Of a stretch of DNA of 64,000 nucleotides, positions 16,134-26,072 are shown piece by piece. Both the position numbers and the translations under genes were made by a program. Under the pieces are notes generated by a model. The model was not told the origin of the DNA, did not search any database, and saw only the letters and a list, made by a program, of their open reading frames with translations. Origin of the DNA: Arenimonas sp. (GTDB lineage: Bacteria > Pseudomonadota > Alphaproteobacteria > Rhizobiales > Rhizobiaceae); NCBI GenBank assembly GCA_019459145.1, contig JAIBEK010000049.1, forward strand, positions 1 through 64,000, given 5' to 3'. Within the stretch, counting starts at the first letter, position 1, and every line of letters starts with the position of its first letter.

Positions 16134-18221
16134 ATGGCGCAACCATCTGCAATCATTATTCCGAAGGTCAGCCCGCAGGGTCGCGACATCGGCTTTGCCT
16201 TCGGCATCGTCGTCATCCTCTGCATTCTCTTCCTTCCCATCCCGCCGTTCCTGATCGACATGGGTCTTGCCTTCTCGATCGCGTTTTCGGTGCTGATCCT
16301 GATGGTCGCGCTGTGGATCCAGCGCCCGCTCGATTTCTCGTCCTTCCCGACCATCCTGCTGATCTCGACGATGATCCGCCTGTCGCTGAACATTGCGACG
16401 ACCCGCGTCATCCTCTCCAATGGACATAATGGCCATGATGCCGCGGGCGGCGTGATCGCCGGCTTCTCCAGCCTTGTCATGTCCGGTGACTTCGTCATCG
16501 GTCTGATCGTCTTCATGATCCTGGTCACGGTCAACTTCATCGTCATCACCAAGGGTGCGACCCGCATCGCCGAAGTCGGCGCCCGCTTCACCCTCGATGC
16601 CATCCCCGGCAAGCAGATGTCGATCGACGCCGACCTGTCCGCCGGCATGATCGACGACAAGGAAGCCCAGCATCGGCGGCGTGAACTCGAGCAGGAAAGC
16701 TCCTTCTTCGGCGCCATGGACGGTGCCTCGAAGTTCGTGCGCGGCGATGCTATCGCCGGCCTGATCATCACCGCGATCAACATCTTCGGCGGCATCATCA
16801 TCGGCTATTTCCGCCACGGCATGGAAATCGGCGAAGCAGCCGATGTCTTCGTCAAGCTGTCGGTCGGCGACGGCATCGTCTCGCAGATCCCCGCTCTTAT
16901 CGTCTCGCTCGCCGCCGGTCTTCTGGTCTCGCGCGGCGGCACGCCCGGCTCGACCGACCAGGCCGTCGTCAATCAGCTGAGCGGCTATCCGCGCGCTCTC
17001 TCCGTTGCAGCCTCGCTGATGGTCCTCCTCTCCATCGTCCCCGGCCTGCCGATGGTGCCTTTCCTGGCGCTCGGCGGGATCATGGCCTTCGGCAGCTGGT
17101 TCATTCCGCGCCAGATCGAGGCCGAGAACAAGGTCAAGCGCGAACAGGAAGAGAAGAAGGTCATCCAGACCAAGGAGGCCGAGAAGGACTCGGTCAAGTC
17201 CGTACTCAAGACGGCCGAGATCGAACTGGCGCTTGGCAAGCTGGTCTCCACTCGCCTGCTCGGCGCCCACCAGGAACTCGCCTTCCGCGTCGGCAAGATG
17301 CGCAAGAAGTTTGCCAGCCAGTACGGTTTCGTCGTGCCCGAGATCAAGGTCACCGACGACATCGCCATCCAGGAGAAATCCTACCAGATCCGCATTCACG
17401 GCACGACGGTCGCCTCCAACCAGTTGCGTGTCGGTGAAGTGCTGGTCGTCACCGGTTCGGGCCGCAAGCCCAAGGTCCCGGGCGACGAGATCCGCGAACC
17501 CGCCTTCGGCATGCCGGCGGTTTCCGTGCTCGAGACCTTCACCGAGGATCTTAAGCGCGAGGGCTTCCATCCGATCGACAATGTCTCCGTCGTGCTGACC
17601 CATGTGAGCGAGGTCATCCGCAACAACCTGCCGCAGCTTCTGTCCTACAAGGATGTCAAGATCCTGATCGACAGGCTCGATCCGGAATACAAGAAGCTGG
17701 CCGACGAGATCTGCTCGTCGCACATGTCCTATTCCGGCCTGCAGGCGGTGTTGAAGCTGCTGCTCGCCGAGCGCGTCTCGATCCGCAACCTGCATCTGAT
17801 CCTCGAAGCGGTGGCGGAACTGGCGCCGCATGTTCGCAAGACCGAGCAGATCGTCGAGCATGTGCGCGTCCGCATGGCCCAGCAACTCTGCGGCGACCTG
17901 ACCGACAACGGCGTGCTGCGTGTGCTGCGCCTCGGCTCGAAATGGGACCTCGTCTTCCACCAGGCGCTCAAGCGTGACGCCAAGGGCGAAATCGTCGAGT
18001 TCGACATCGATCCGCGCAGCCTCGAGGAGTTCTCCGAGCAGGCCAGCAAGGTTATCCGTGAATTCATGGACCGTGGCCTGCCTTTCGTGCTTGTCACGTC
18101 GCCGGAAACGCGCTCCTATGTGCGCATGATCATCGAGCGGCTGTTCGCTACCCTGCCGGTCCTGTCGCATGTCGAATTGGCCAAGGGCATCGAGATCAAG
18201 ATCCTGGGCTCCATTTCATGA
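16134..18221 (+). CDS. flhA: FlhA, flagellar export gate protein
   Basis: This encodes 695 residues, the normal length. The N-terminal half has about eight membrane helices and the FHIPEP-family signature ([13 protein letters not shown]); the C-terminal cytoplasmic half (about 360-695) forms the docking ring for export substrates. The stop overlaps the fliR start (ATGA). Confidence 0.97.
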   Translation: MAQPSAIIIPKVSPQGRDIGFAFGIVVILCILFLPIPPFLIDMGLAFSIAFSVLILMVALWIQRPLDFSSFPTILLISTMIRLSLNIATTRVILSNGHNGHDAAGGVIAGFSSLVMSGDFVIGLIVFMILVTVNFIVITKGATRIAEVGARFTLDAIPGKQMSIDADLSAGMIDDKEAQHRRRELEQESSFFGAMDGASKFVRGDAIAGLIITAINIFGGIIIGYFRHGMEIGEAADVFVKLSVGDGIVSQIPALIVSLAAGLLVSRGGTPGSTDQAVVNQLSGYPRALSVAASLMVLLSIVPGLPMVPFLALGGIMAFGSWFIPRQIEAENKVKREQEEKKVIQTKEAEKDSVKSVLKTAEIELALGKLVSTRLLGAHQELAFRVGKMRKKFASQYGFVVPEIKVTDDIAIQEKSYQIRIHGTTVASNQLRVGEVLVVTGSGRKPKVPGDEIREPAFGMPAVSVLETFTEDLKREGFHPIDNVSVVLTHVSEVIRNNLPQLLSYKDVKILIDRLDPEYKKLADEICSSHMSYSGLQAVLKLLLAERVSIRNLHLILEAVAELAPHVRKTEQIVEHVRVRMAQQLCGDLTDNGVLRVLRLGSKWDLVFHQALKRDAKGEIVEFDIDPRSLEEFSEQASKVIREFMDRGLPFVLVTSPETRSYVRMIIERLFATLPVLSHVELAKGIEIKILGSIS

Positions 18222-18967
18222 TCACCGACCCCGAGGGGACAGTTCTGGCCATGTTCGTGGCCTTCTGCCGGATCGGCGCCTGCTTCATGGTGCTTCCGGG
18301 TTTCTCCTCGGCGCGTATTCCCGTCATGGTCCGACTGCTGATGGCGGCGGCCGTTGCCATGGCCATCCTGCCGGTGCTGTGGGATACGATCTATCCGAAG
18401 ATATCGGGCAGCGACTATGCCTATATCCACCTGGTCGTCGGCGAAACGCTGATCGGCACCATGTACGGCCTCATTCCCCGGCTCTACGTGCTGGGCCTGC
18501 AGTTCGCCGGCTCGGCGATCTCCATGTCGATCGGCTTCAACTCGCCGGGCGCACCGGACGTGATCGAGGATACGCCGGAAAACCAGCTGACCAACATGAT
18601 CAGCTTCGGCGGCCTGCTGCTGCTGTTCATGCTGGATTTTCACCACGTCATTCTGCGGGCGCTGATCGACTCCTACGGGCTGATGCCGCTCGGCGGTTTT
18701 CCCGACGTGCAGAAGATGCTGATCACGCTGACCGACACGCTCGCCGAGACCTTCCTGTTGATGCTCAGGCTGGCCAGTCCGTTCATCATCTTCGGTATCA
18801 TGTTCAACTTCTCGATCGGCCTGATCAACAAGCTCGCGCCGCAGATCCCGATCTACTTCATCTCGACGCCCTATCTCCTGATGGGTGGCCTGCTGCTCTT
18901 GTATTTCTCCATTGCCGCGATCGTTCGGCAATTCGCCGACAACTTCGCCCGGATTTTTCTCGGCTGA
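18218..18967 (+). CDS. fliR: FliR, flagellar export apparatus membrane protein
   Basis: This encodes 249 residues, strongly hydrophobic with five or six membrane helices ([53 protein letters not shown]), as in FliR. It forms the export gate with FliP and FliQ and is translationally coupled to flhA. Confidence 0.95.
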   Translation: MITDPEGTVLAMFVAFCRIGACFMVLPGFSSARIPVMVRLLMAAAVAMAILPVLWDTIYPKISGSDYAYIHLVVGETLIGTMYGLIPRLYVLGLQFAGSAISMSIGFNSPGAPDVIEDTPENQLTNMISFGGLLLLFMLDFHHVILRALIDSYGLMPLGGFPDVQKMLITLTDTLAETFLLMLRLASPFIIFGIMFNFSIGLINKLAPQIPIYFISTPYLLMGGLLLLYFSIAAIVRQFADNFARIFLG

Positions 18968-19000
18968 AAGCGCGACGATCCGCTTGCTGAAGGAGCGCCC

Positions 19001-19411
19001 ATGGGACCGACCAAGAAGTCCGAAAAGCTGAAACGCCTCGTCACGGTGCAGCGCCATATGGAGCGCATGGCCGAGAGCGACCTTGCCGTCACCGCCAAGC
19101 GCCGCGAGGAGAATGCCGCCTCGATGGCCTCCGTGATGGAGGCGATCGGCTCGCTCGAGCCCGTCCATCGCCTGTTCGCCCAGAACTATGCCGACCGCTT
19201 CGACCGTTTGTCCAATACCGACAAGCAATTGGCGAGCCTGCAATACGGCCAGGAGATCAAGGTATTGCGCGAGCGCGCCAAGGGCGATCGGCTGGAGGAA
19301 AACATGAAGGACGCCCGGCTTCACGAGGACCGTGAGGCGGACGACAACGCGATCTACGATCTGGTCGACCTGAAGTTCGCCACGACAGCCTCCAGCAAGG
19401 TTCACGAGTGA
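19001..19411 (+). CDS. Small coiled-coil protein, possible FliJ-like export chaperone
   Basis: This encodes 136 residues, almost entirely charged helix: KSEKLKRLVTVQRHMERMAE, then AKRREENAASMASVMEAIG, then RFDRLSNTDKQLASLQ. There are no membrane segments. Length, charge and heptad-like pattern resemble FliJ, the export stalk protein. It lies between fliR and the FlgJ-like gene with GGAG before its ATG. I infer a role in export; the family is usually left unnamed. Confidence 0.6.
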   Translation: MGPTKKSEKLKRLVTVQRHMERMAESDLAVTAKRREENAASMASVMEAIGSLEPVHRLFAQNYADRFDRLSNTDKQLASLQYGQEIKVLRERAKGDRLEENMKDARLHEDREADDNAIYDLVDLKFATTASSKVHE

Positions 19412-19449
19412 TACTCGTCACCTGAACAAACATATCGGAGACCGGAACC

Positions 19450-20004
19450 GTGGCTATATCACCTCCGAGCGATCTCGTGCTGGACGTCGTCCGGGCCGCA
19501 GATCCGATGGTCCTGGCGGCAGCCCAGGAAAAACTGAAGACCAATCGCGCGGCCTTCGCCGCGACCAGCCTCGCCGAGAAGGGCGCCGGCTTCGGTGCCG
19601 CGGTCGAGGTGCTCAACAGCGCCGCCTTCGACGCCGGACTTGGCAATGTCCAGAAGGCCGCGACCGGGGAGACGCCCAAGGTCTACCGTGACTTCGAAGC
19701 CGTCGTTTTGCAGAACTTCGTCAAGACGATGATGCCGGAGGATACCGAATCCGTTTACGGCAAGGGCAATGCCGGCGAGATCTGGAAGAGCATGATGGCC
19801 GAGCAGATCGGCGGAACGATCGCCGAAAGCGGTGGGGTCGGCATCGCCGACCAGATGTATTCCGAAGAACTGGCTCGCAAGCGCGGGGGCAATGTCGTCA
19901 ACGCCGCCACCGATGAAACCGATCGGCGCGTGGCGTTCAACATGGTGACGGACCTGGAGCGTCGCACGCTCGGTGTCTCCGAAGCCGATGCCAAGACAGC
20001 ATAA
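19450..20004 (+). CDS. FlgJ-type rod-binding protein (no muramidase domain)
   Basis: This encodes 184 residues. Residues about 75-140 match the FlgJ N-terminal rod-binding domain (FEAVVLQNFVKTMMPED, WKSMMAEQIGGTIAESGGVGIADQMY). The peptidoglycan-cutting half of enterobacterial FlgJ is absent, as in many alphaproteobacteria; the enzyme at 9003 may supply it. The start is GTG at 19450 after GGAGACC. It probably acts in rod assembly in the periplasm. Confidence 0.85.
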   Translation: MAISPPSDLVLDVVRAADPMVLAAAQEKLKTNRAAFAATSLAEKGAGFGAAVEVLNSAAFDAGLGNVQKAATGETPKVYRDFEAVVLQNFVKTMMPEDTESVYGKGNAGEIWKSMMAEQIGGTIAESGGVGIADQMYSEELARKRGGNVVNAATDETDRRVAFNMVTDLERRTLGVSEADAKTA

Positions 20005-20027
20005 CAACACTCATCCGGGGCAGGACC

Positions 20028-20393
20028 ATGGAAATCATCAATAGCGATTATCGGATCAAGACGGTGCTCGGCCGCCTCGAGATGATCATCGACAACGAAA
20101 ACCAGCGCATCGGCAAGGACCCGGAATTCGACCTCAAGGTGTCGAACGCCCACAAGAGCCGTTGCCTCTATGAACTGACCATGCTGTTTCGCGACACCGA
20201 CCCGCGCGAACTGGCGGTTGGATATGTCGACCAGATGCACGCACTGAAGAAGAAACTGGCGATCAATGCCCGCCGCGTCGAGGCGCATATGAATGCCGTG
20301 CGCGCGGTGGCCGATCTCCTGAAGAACGCCGTCCGGGAAGCTGACGGTGACGGCACCTATTCCCAGGAACAGTTCCTGTACAGCGAGGTCTGA
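20028..20393 (+). CDS. FlgN-like export chaperone candidate
   Basis: This encodes 121 residues, helical and soluble. The C-terminal half (DQMHALKKKLAINARRVEAHMNAVRAVADLLKNA split over residues 65-100, then DGTYSQ) follows the pattern of FlgN chaperones, which hold FlgK and FlgL before export. The assignment rests on pattern and position in the flagellar run, not a recognised signature. GGGGCAGGA precedes the ATG; the stop overlaps the next start. Confidence 0.55.
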   Translation: MEIINSDYRIKTVLGRLEMIIDNENQRIGKDPEFDLKVSNAHKSRCLYELTMLFRDTDPRELAVGYVDQMHALKKKLAINARRVEAHMNAVRAVADLLKNAVREADGDGTYSQEQFLYSEV

Positions 20394-20932
20394 TGGTCAA
20401 GATCCTGGCCGCCGGATTGTGGGTCTGCCTGGTCACGCTCGGCGCGGTGTATTTTTCCGTGCACATGGCGACGGCTCCCGTCGAAGTCAGTGAGGAGGAC
20501 GCCAGGAAGGCGAAGCTCGAGCTGGTGCGCGGCGAAGCGATCACCATTCCGATGATCGCCGACGGCAGCGTGCGCGGCTATTTCCTCGGTCGCGTCTCCT
20601 TCATGATGGACAAGGAAAAGATCAAGGGCGTCGAACTGCCGCTGACCGAACTGATGACCGACGAGCTGTTCACGCTTCTGATCGGCAACAAGATGGTCGA
20701 CATCTCCAACATGGCTGCCTTCGATGTCGCGGCTTTCCGGGAGAAGATCAAGACCGATATCAATGCCCATCTCGGCGAAGGTTTCGTCGAGGAGGTGCTG
20801 ATCGAGCAGCTCGACTACATGTCCAAGGACGATGTCCGGGCGACCAGCGAAGGCACCGCCAAGCCGCCGGCCGAGCCGGTCAAGGTGATCGAGGGTGATG
20901 CTGTCGGGGAAGCAGCCAAACCGGCTCACTGA
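20393..20932 (+). CDS. Membrane-anchored protein of unknown function at end of flagellar run
   Basis: This encodes 179 residues with an N-terminal membrane anchor (ILAAGLWVCLVTLGAVYFSV, residues 4-23) and a soluble, probably periplasmic domain. It is translationally coupled to the FlgN-like gene. It resembles FliL in topology only, and rhizobia carry fliL elsewhere, so I do not call it FliL. A flagellar role is inferred from the operon position. Confidence 0.65.
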   Translation: MVKILAAGLWVCLVTLGAVYFSVHMATAPVEVSEEDARKAKLELVRGEAITIPMIADGSVRGYFLGRVSFMMDKEKIKGVELPLTELMTDELFTLLIGNKMVDISNMAAFDVAAFREKIKTDINAHLGEGFVEEVLIEQLDYMSKDDVRATSEGTAKPPAEPVKVIEGDAVGEAAKPAH

Positions 20933-20955
20933 CGCCGCCTCCGGCGAAAAGACGA

Positions 20956-20980
20956 CTGGCGGCGGGTTATCCGCCGCCGG
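20956..20980 (+). terminator. Hairpin ending the flagellar run
   Basis: A 10-bp stem (CTGGCGGCGG at 20956-20965 with CCGCCGCCGG at 20971-20980, GTTAT loop) lies 24 bases after the last flagellar gene. The T-run is poor, so termination is probable but not certain. Confidence 0.5.
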
Positions 20981-21103
20981 TTGCGTCGAGGCGACATCTC
21001 CATCTCGGTCCCCGCAGTCGATCGCGCCGGGCATGGTTAATGACCGGTCAATCGGCGCCTGAAAATCCGAGCGTTTCCTTTAAGTCGAACTTGATCTCCC
21101 GCT

Positions 21104-21132
21104 GATACAAGGCTCGTGTCACTCCTTGTATC
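21104..21132. repeat. Inverted repeat upstream of the glycosyltransferase gene
   Basis: GATACAAGG (21104-21112) is repeated inverted at 21124-21132 with an 11-base spacer. It is the only notable structure in the second half of the 347-base gap 20933-21279 and could be an operator or a 5' UTR hairpin for the gene starting at 21280. No other gene is visible there. Confidence 0.45.
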
Positions 21133-21279
21133 GCGTGGTGTCATGCTGTTTCCAGTCGACCTTTTCCCCCTCCCGGCGTTTCGCCGGGCTGTGCTGGCAG
21201 GCGATGCCGGTCTCTTCGCGAGCCGCATGGCGCCAGCGGGTCCGTACCTCGCCGCGCCGACAACGTGTCGGAGGTGGTC

Positions 21280-22167
21280 ATGAACCCGCAGCCCAGCCTC
21301 CCGCTGCCCGAACCACGCCTGCCGCTCTTCGGCGTGCCCGTCTATGACCTTTCCTGGGAGGGTGCGCTCTCCTATATCAACGAACTGGCCTCCTTGCCGT
21401 TCGGCCAGACCCATATGGCGTTTCTCAATGCCAACAATGCCAATCTGATGATGTCCGATCCGCAGTATCGCGCCGCGCTCTCCCGCACGGTCCTGCTGCC
21501 CGACGGCATCGGCGTCGATCTCGCCTCCTTCATCCTCAATGGCGAGCGTTTTCTCGCCAATCTCAACGGCACCGATTTCATCCCGGCCATGCTGAGCTAC
21601 ATCGACGTGCCCCAAAGGGTCGGATTGATCGGCGGGCGTCCGGAAGCACTTTCAATGGCCGCGGAAAATTTTCGCCGCCATGCGCCCTGGCACGAATTCG
21701 TCGAGATCTCCGATGGTTTCTTCGACAAGCAGGACTGCGCGGGCGTGCTCTCCGACCTCAAGGCCGCCCGGGTCGACATTCTGCTGGTCGCCCTCGGCAC
21801 GCCGCTGCAGGAAGTCTGGATCGACCGCAATGTGCGGCCCGAACATGCCCGCCTGGTGATGGGCGTCGGCGCGCTGTTCGATTTCATCTCCGGCCAGGTC
21901 CCGCGCGCACCGCGCTGGATCCGCCGCATCCGCTGCGAATGGGTCTACCGGCTGTGGCTGGAACCGAAGCGGCTCTGGTATCGCTACATCGTCGGCATTC
22001 CGGTCTTTCTCGGCCATGTCGCGCGCTTCAAGATCTTCGGCCAACCCCGTCATCCCGGCGGCAAGGAACCGCGCCCCGGTGCGGGGGGACAGCAGAACAG
22101 GCCTGACCATGCGCGCAGGCTGCACTCCGCAAGACCGGGCGACCCGGCCAGGCGTCGCTATCCTTGA
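21280..22167 (+). CDS. WecG/TagA/CpsF family glycosyltransferase
   Basis: This encodes about 295 residues of the GT26 family, which transfers N-acetylmannosamine-type or related sugars to lipid-linked intermediates in surface polysaccharide synthesis. Family motifs are FLNANNANLM, LPDGIGVD, NGTDFIP and LGTPLQEVWI, with the GALFDFISG stretch after. The Pro-rich C-terminal tail (last 30 residues) is unusual and looks disordered. ATG 21280 has GGAGG six bases upstream, better than the GTG at 21265. The acceptor and the polymer cannot be told from here. Confidence 0.88.
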   Translation: MNPQPSLPLPEPRLPLFGVPVYDLSWEGALSYINELASLPFGQTHMAFLNANNANLMMSDPQYRAALSRTVLLPDGIGVDLASFILNGERFLANLNGTDFIPAMLSYIDVPQRVGLIGGRPEALSMAAENFRRHAPWHEFVEISDGFFDKQDCAGVLSDLKAARVDILLVALGTPLQEVWIDRNVRPEHARLVMGVGALFDFISGQVPRAPRWIRRIRCEWVYRLWLEPKRLWYRYIVGIPVFLGHVARFKIFGQPRHPGGKEPRPGAGGQQNRPDHARRLHSARPGDPARRRYP

Positions 22168-22332
22168 GCGTTTTCCCGTCGCGCACCGTCAAGGCCGGAG
22201 CAAGACAGGTTCGCCAAGAATGCGGTTTCCCCTTGCAATGCCCTTGCTTTTGACTCCATACGGCGGAGAGAGGCAATCGGCCGCCCGCAACGGCGGCTAT
22301 GGTGCCAAAAAACGCGAGCGAGGGATGCGATC

Positions 22333-23232
22333 GTGACGACGGTGATTGATGGCAAGCAGGCAGCCGCATCGGTGATCGAGGCGGTAACGAAGGCGGCGGC
22401 GGTGCTGGAGCGCGACACGGGGCGCAGGCCCGGCCTTGCCGTGGTGATCGTCGGCAATGACCCGGCCAGCCACGCCTATGTCTCCTCCAAGAGCCGGATG
22501 GCCAAGCAGTGCGGCTTCAAGTCGGTGCAGCACACGCTCCCCGAGGAAACCAGCCAGGAAACCCTGATGGCGCTGGTTGCCGAACTCAACGCCGATGCGG
22601 AAATCGACGGTGTGCTGGTCCAGTTGCCGCTGCCGAAGCATCTCGATTCCGATGCCATCATCCAGTCGATCCTGCCGGAAAAGGACGTCGACGGCCTGCA
22701 TGTCGTCAATGCCGGCAAGCTCGCCACCGGCGACGCCGAGACCGGTCTCGTTTCCTGCACCCCGGCGGGCGCCATGATCCTGGTGCGCCAGATCCGCGGT
22801 CGTGATCTCTCCGGCCTGAACGCACTGGTGATCGGCCGCTCCAACCTGTTCGGCAAGCCGATGGCGCAGCTTCTGCTGGCCGCCAACGCGACGGTGACGA
22901 TCGGCCATTCGAAGAGCCGGGACCTTCCCGCGCTTGCCCGCAATGCCGATATTCTGGTGGCCGCGGTTGGCCGCGCCGAAATGGTCAAGGCCGACTGGGT
23001 CAAGCCCGGCGCGACCGTGATCGACGTCGGCATCAACCGCGTGCCGGCTCCGGACAAGGGCGAGGGCAAGACCCGGCTCGTCGGCGACGTCGCCTTTGCC
23101 GAATGCGCGCCCGTCGCCGGCGCGATCAGCCCCGTGCCGGGCGGCGTCGGCCCGATGACCATCGCCATGCTGATGGCCAATACGGTGATTGCCGCCTACC
23201 GTGCGGCCGGAAAGCCTGCGCCGAAATTCTGA
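22333..23232 (+). CDS. folD: FolD, methylenetetrahydrofolate dehydrogenase/cyclohydrolase
   Basis: This encodes 299 residues. The enzyme interconverts 5,10-methylene-, 5,10-methenyl- and 10-formyl-tetrahydrofolate. Motifs: [21 protein letters not shown] with the catalytic Lys, [16 protein letters not shown], the NADP-binding [12 protein letters not shown] and [19 protein letters not shown]. Start is GTG at 22333. Length is normal. Confidence 0.97.
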   Translation: MTTVIDGKQAAASVIEAVTKAAAVLERDTGRRPGLAVVIVGNDPASHAYVSSKSRMAKQCGFKSVQHTLPEETSQETLMALVAELNADAEIDGVLVQLPLPKHLDSDAIIQSILPEKDVDGLHVVNAGKLATGDAETGLVSCTPAGAMILVRQIRGRDLSGLNALVIGRSNLFGKPMAQLLLAANATVTIGHSKSRDLPALARNADILVAAVGRAEMVKADWVKPGATVIDVGINRVPAPDKGEGKTRLVGDVAFAECAPVAGAISPVPGGVGPMTIAMLMANTVIAAYRAAGKPAPKF

Positions 23233-23272
23233 CGGTTCCCGCATCCGGTCGCGACCGGGGCAGGGCGCCGGT

Positions 23273-24334
23273 TCAGGTCGGAGCCGGCCCCGTCGAGGCT
23301 CGGATCACCAGGTCGGCGGTCCACAGCTCGTGCATCGGCGGCTGCGGCTGCGTGTGCTTGATCGCAGCGATCAGCCTGTGGGCGATGCGGATGCCGGCCG
23401 CGCGCAATGACGAGCGGGTCGTCGTCAGCGGCACGGTGAAGTTCTCCGGCTTCAGCAGCGGCAGCACGTCGTCATGGGCGATCAGGGAAATGTCCTCGCC
23501 AAGCTTCAGTCCGGCGCGATTGATGGCGCGGACCGCGCCGAGCGCCAGCACCGTCGAGGCGCAGAGCACCGCCGTCGGTCGCTGCGGTCCCTCCAGCAGT
23601 TCCGCCATGCCGCGAAATCCTGCCTCGTCGGTCATCGCCGTATGGCGCATCGAGCCGGGATCGAGGGTTATGCCCTTCTCCTCGAGCGCCGCCTCCGTGC
23701 CGATCCTGCGACGGATGGCGAAATCGAACTCCTCGGGCCCGTTCAGAAGCGCAAAGCGCCGGTGGCCGAGTTGCAGCAGCAGCCGCGCGGCATCGCGAAA
23801 GGCGCCTTCGTTGTCGACGTCGAGATAGGGGAAATCATTGTCCGTGCCGTAGGACCGGCCATGCACGATGAACGGCACCGGCAGGGACTTCGCCATGGCG
23901 ATGCGCGGGTCCTTTTCCCGCATGTAGGCGAGATAGTAGCCGTCGACGCTGCCGCTCGCCACCAGGGCGCGGATCGCCTGCTCCTCGTCGCGCGGCGAGG
24001 CCGGCATGATGACCAGGTGGAAGTCGTGTCTCAGGGATTCCTCGGCGAGCCCGCGCTGGAACTCGGCGAAATGCAGGTCCGAACTGTCGTTCGGTGCGAT
24101 CGGCATGACGAGGCCGATCGAACCGGCCTTGCCCGTCGCCAGCCGCTGCGCCGCGCGGTTCGGCCGATAGCCGGTCTCCTTGGCGACCTTCAGCACGCGC
24201 TGCCGGGTCTCCTCGCTGACCTCCGGATAGCCGTTGATCGCGCGGCTGATCGTCGTCTGGGACAGGCCCAGCAATTCCGACAACTGCTTCAGGTTCACGG
24301 CATATTTCCCCCGTCTTTCAGGATCGCCCGGCAT
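23273..24334 (-). CDS. aglR: AglR, LacI-family regulator of alpha-glucoside use
   Basis: This encodes 353 residues. The N-terminal helix-turn-helix (residues about 15-60, LKQLSELLGLSQTTISRAIN then GYPEVSEETRQRV) is followed by a periplasmic-binding-protein-like sugar-sensing domain (IGLVMPIAPND, RRFALLNGPE). It is divergent from aglE, as aglR is in S. meliloti, and two LacI-type palindromes lie in between. It probably represses aglEFGAK until an alpha-glucoside is present. Confidence 0.9.
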   Translation of the reverse strand: MPGDPERRGKYAVNLKQLSELLGLSQTTISRAINGYPEVSEETRQRVLKVAKETGYRPNRAAQRLATGKAGSIGLVMPIAPNDSSDLHFAEFQRGLAEESLRHDFHLVIMPASPRDEEQAIRALVASGSVDGYYLAYMREKDPRIAMAKSLPVPFIVHGRSYGTDNDFPYLDVDNEGAFRDAARLLLQLGHRRFALLNGPEEFDFAIRRRIGTEAALEEKGITLDPGSMRHTAMTDEAGFRGMAELLEGPQRPTAVLCASTVLALGAVRAINRAGLKLGEDISLIAHDDVLPLLKPENFTVPLTTTRSSLRAAGIRIAHRLIAAIKHTQPQPPMHELWTADLVIRASTGPAPT

Positions 24335-24352
24335 GATGCCGCCTCATTGGCG

Positions 24353-24534
24353 TCCAAAGCGCTTGGACCATCTCTCTAGCAGCCGGCGCGTTCGCCATAA
24401 ACAGTCAATTGGTCGAATGAATTGCATATGCCGAATTCTTCGCCGCCATGTTGCAAGCATTTGCGGCAATTTCCGAATTGTGCTTGACTCGCTTTCCAAC
24501 TCGATGGGATGACTTGGGCGTCAAAGCGCTTTGA
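24353..24534. promoter_or_regulatory. Two LacI-type operators in the aglR-aglE intergenic region
   Basis: TCAAAGCGCTTTGA at 24521-24534 is a perfect 14-bp palindrome 65 bases before aglE. A weaker copy, TCCAAAGCGCTTGGA at 24353-24367, lies 19 bases before the aglR start. Both share the CAAAGCGCTT core typical of LacI/GalR operators. Their placement suggests repression of the operon and autoregulation, perhaps with looping over about 168 bp. Confidence 0.75.
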
Positions 24535-24598
24535 ATGAATGACTTTCAATCTGCGAGACGGGGTCTGCCCGTCCGATATGTGATGGGAGGTAAATCAC

Positions 24599-25957
24599 AT
24601 GAAGAGACTTCTCCTGACGGCGGCAGCCATGGCACTGTTCGCCGGATCGGCGGGCGCCGCCGAGCTCAAGTTCAAGCCCGGCGAGGACGCCAAATTCAAC
24701 TGGGCGAGCTATGAAGAATTCAAGAAGGCCCATGGCGGTGCGAGCGGCCAGTCGGTCACCATCTTCGGGCCGTGGCGCGGCGAAGACCAGGCGCTGTTTG
24801 AAAGCATCCTGGCCTACTTCGAGGACGCGACCGGCATCGACGTCAAATATTCCTCCTCCGAGAACTACGAGCAGCAGATCGTCATCGACACCCAGGCCGG
24901 CAGCCCGCCGGACATCGCCATCCTGCCGCAACCGGGTCTGATCGCCGACCTCGCCTCCAAGGGGCATCTCGTTCCGCTCGGCGACGACGTGAAGGCATGG
25001 CTGCTGGAAAACTATTCCGCCGGCCAGTCCTGGGTCGATCTCGCCACCTACAAGGGCAAGGACGGCACCCCGGCGGTCTACGGCTTCCCCTACAAGATCG
25101 ACGTGAAATCGCTGGTCTGGTACGTGCCGGAGAATTTCGAGGACGCTGGCTACGAAGTGCCGGAAACCATGGAAGACCTGAAGGCGCTCACCGAGAAGAT
25201 CGCCGCAGACGGCGGAACACCCTGGTGCATCGGCCTCGGTTCGGGCGGCGCCACCGGCTGGCCGGCCACCGACTGGGTGGAAGACCTGATGCTGCGCACG
25301 CAACCGGCCGACGTCTATGACAAGTGGGTGTCGAACGAGATCAAGTTCGACGATCCGGCCGTTTTAGGGGCGATCGACGAGTTCGGCTGGTTCGCCAAGA
25401 ACGACAAGTTCGTCGACGGCGGCGTCGCCGCCGTGTCGTCCACCGACTTCCGCGACAGCCCGAAGGGCCTCTTCGCCTCGCCACCGAAGTGCTACCTGCA
25501 CCACCAGGCCTCGTTCGTGCCGTCCTTCTTCCCCGAAGGTACGGTCGTCGGCGAGGATGCGGATTTCTTCTACATGCCGCCCTACGAGTCGAAGAAGGAC
25601 CTCGGCAATCCGGTGCTCGGCGCCGGCACGCTGGCGATGATGACCAAGGACACGCCGGCGGCCCGCGTCTTCTTCGAATTCCTCAAGACCCCGATCGCCC
25701 ATGAACTGTGGATGGCGCAGTCCAGCTTCCTGACGCCTTACAAGGGTGCCAACAAGGAAGCCTATGCCAATGCGCCCATGGCCAAGCAGGGCGAAATCCT
25801 GCTCAACGCCACGACCTTCCGCTTCGACGGTTCCGACCTGATGCCCGGCAAGATCGGCGCCGGCGCCTTCTGGACCGGCATGGTCGATTTCACCGGCGGC
25901 AAGTCGTCCGCCGATGTTGCGGCCGGTGTCCAGAAAGTCTGGGATTCGCTCAAGTAG
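24599..25957 (+). CDS. aglE: AglE, alpha-glucoside periplasmic binding protein
   Basis: This encodes 452 residues of the family 1 (maltose-type) solute-binding proteins. The signal peptide is residues 1-21 (LLLTAAAMALFAGSAGAA). Binding-fold motifs include VTIFGPWRGEDQALFESIL, DIAILPQPGLI and VYGFPYKIDVKSLVWY. In S. meliloti the system imports sucrose, maltose and trehalose. GGGAGG sits 8 bases before the ATG. It is the first gene of aglEFGAK. Confidence 0.93.
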   Translation: MKRLLLTAAAMALFAGSAGAAELKFKPGEDAKFNWASYEEFKKAHGGASGQSVTIFGPWRGEDQALFESILAYFEDATGIDVKYSSSENYEQQIVIDTQAGSPPDIAILPQPGLIADLASKGHLVPLGDDVKAWLLENYSAGQSWVDLATYKGKDGTPAVYGFPYKIDVKSLVWYVPENFEDAGYEVPETMEDLKALTEKIAADGGTPWCIGLGSGGATGWPATDWVEDLMLRTQPADVYDKWVSNEIKFDDPAVLGAIDEFGWFAKNDKFVDGGVAAVSSTDFRDSPKGLFASPPKCYLHHQASFVPSFFPEGTVVGEDADFFYMPPYESKKDLGNPVLGAGTLAMMTKDTPAARVFFEFLKTPIAHELWMAQSSFLTPYKGANKEAYANAPMAKQGEILLNATTFRFDGSDLMPGKIGAGAFWTGMVDFTGGKSSADVAAGVQKVWDSLK

Positions 25958-25977
25958 ACGTCGGCAACATCGACCCT

Positions 25978-26001
25978 TCGCCGGGCACACCAGCCCGGCG
26001 A
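25978..26001 (+). other. Hairpin between aglE and aglF
   Basis: TCGCCGGGC (25978-25986) pairs perfectly with GCCCGGCGA (25993-26001) across a 6-base loop, 20 bases after the aglE stop. There is no T-run. Such hairpins commonly protect the upstream binding-protein mRNA so that it is made in excess over the permeases. Confidence 0.6.
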
Positions 26002-26072
26002 GGCAACGATAGGAGCGGTTCTGCCGGCGGCTGTTTGCCGTCGCCGGCGAAGAGCCACCCGGGGAGGCAGGA

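Noticed and set aside
16092..18170. A 692-codon minus-strand open frame across flhA
   Set aside because: It is a shadow of flhA with no recognisable domain and biased composition.
20393..20932. Calling the membrane-anchored protein FliL
   Set aside because: Only topology fits; the sequence lacks a clear FliL signature and rhizobia carry fliL elsewhere.
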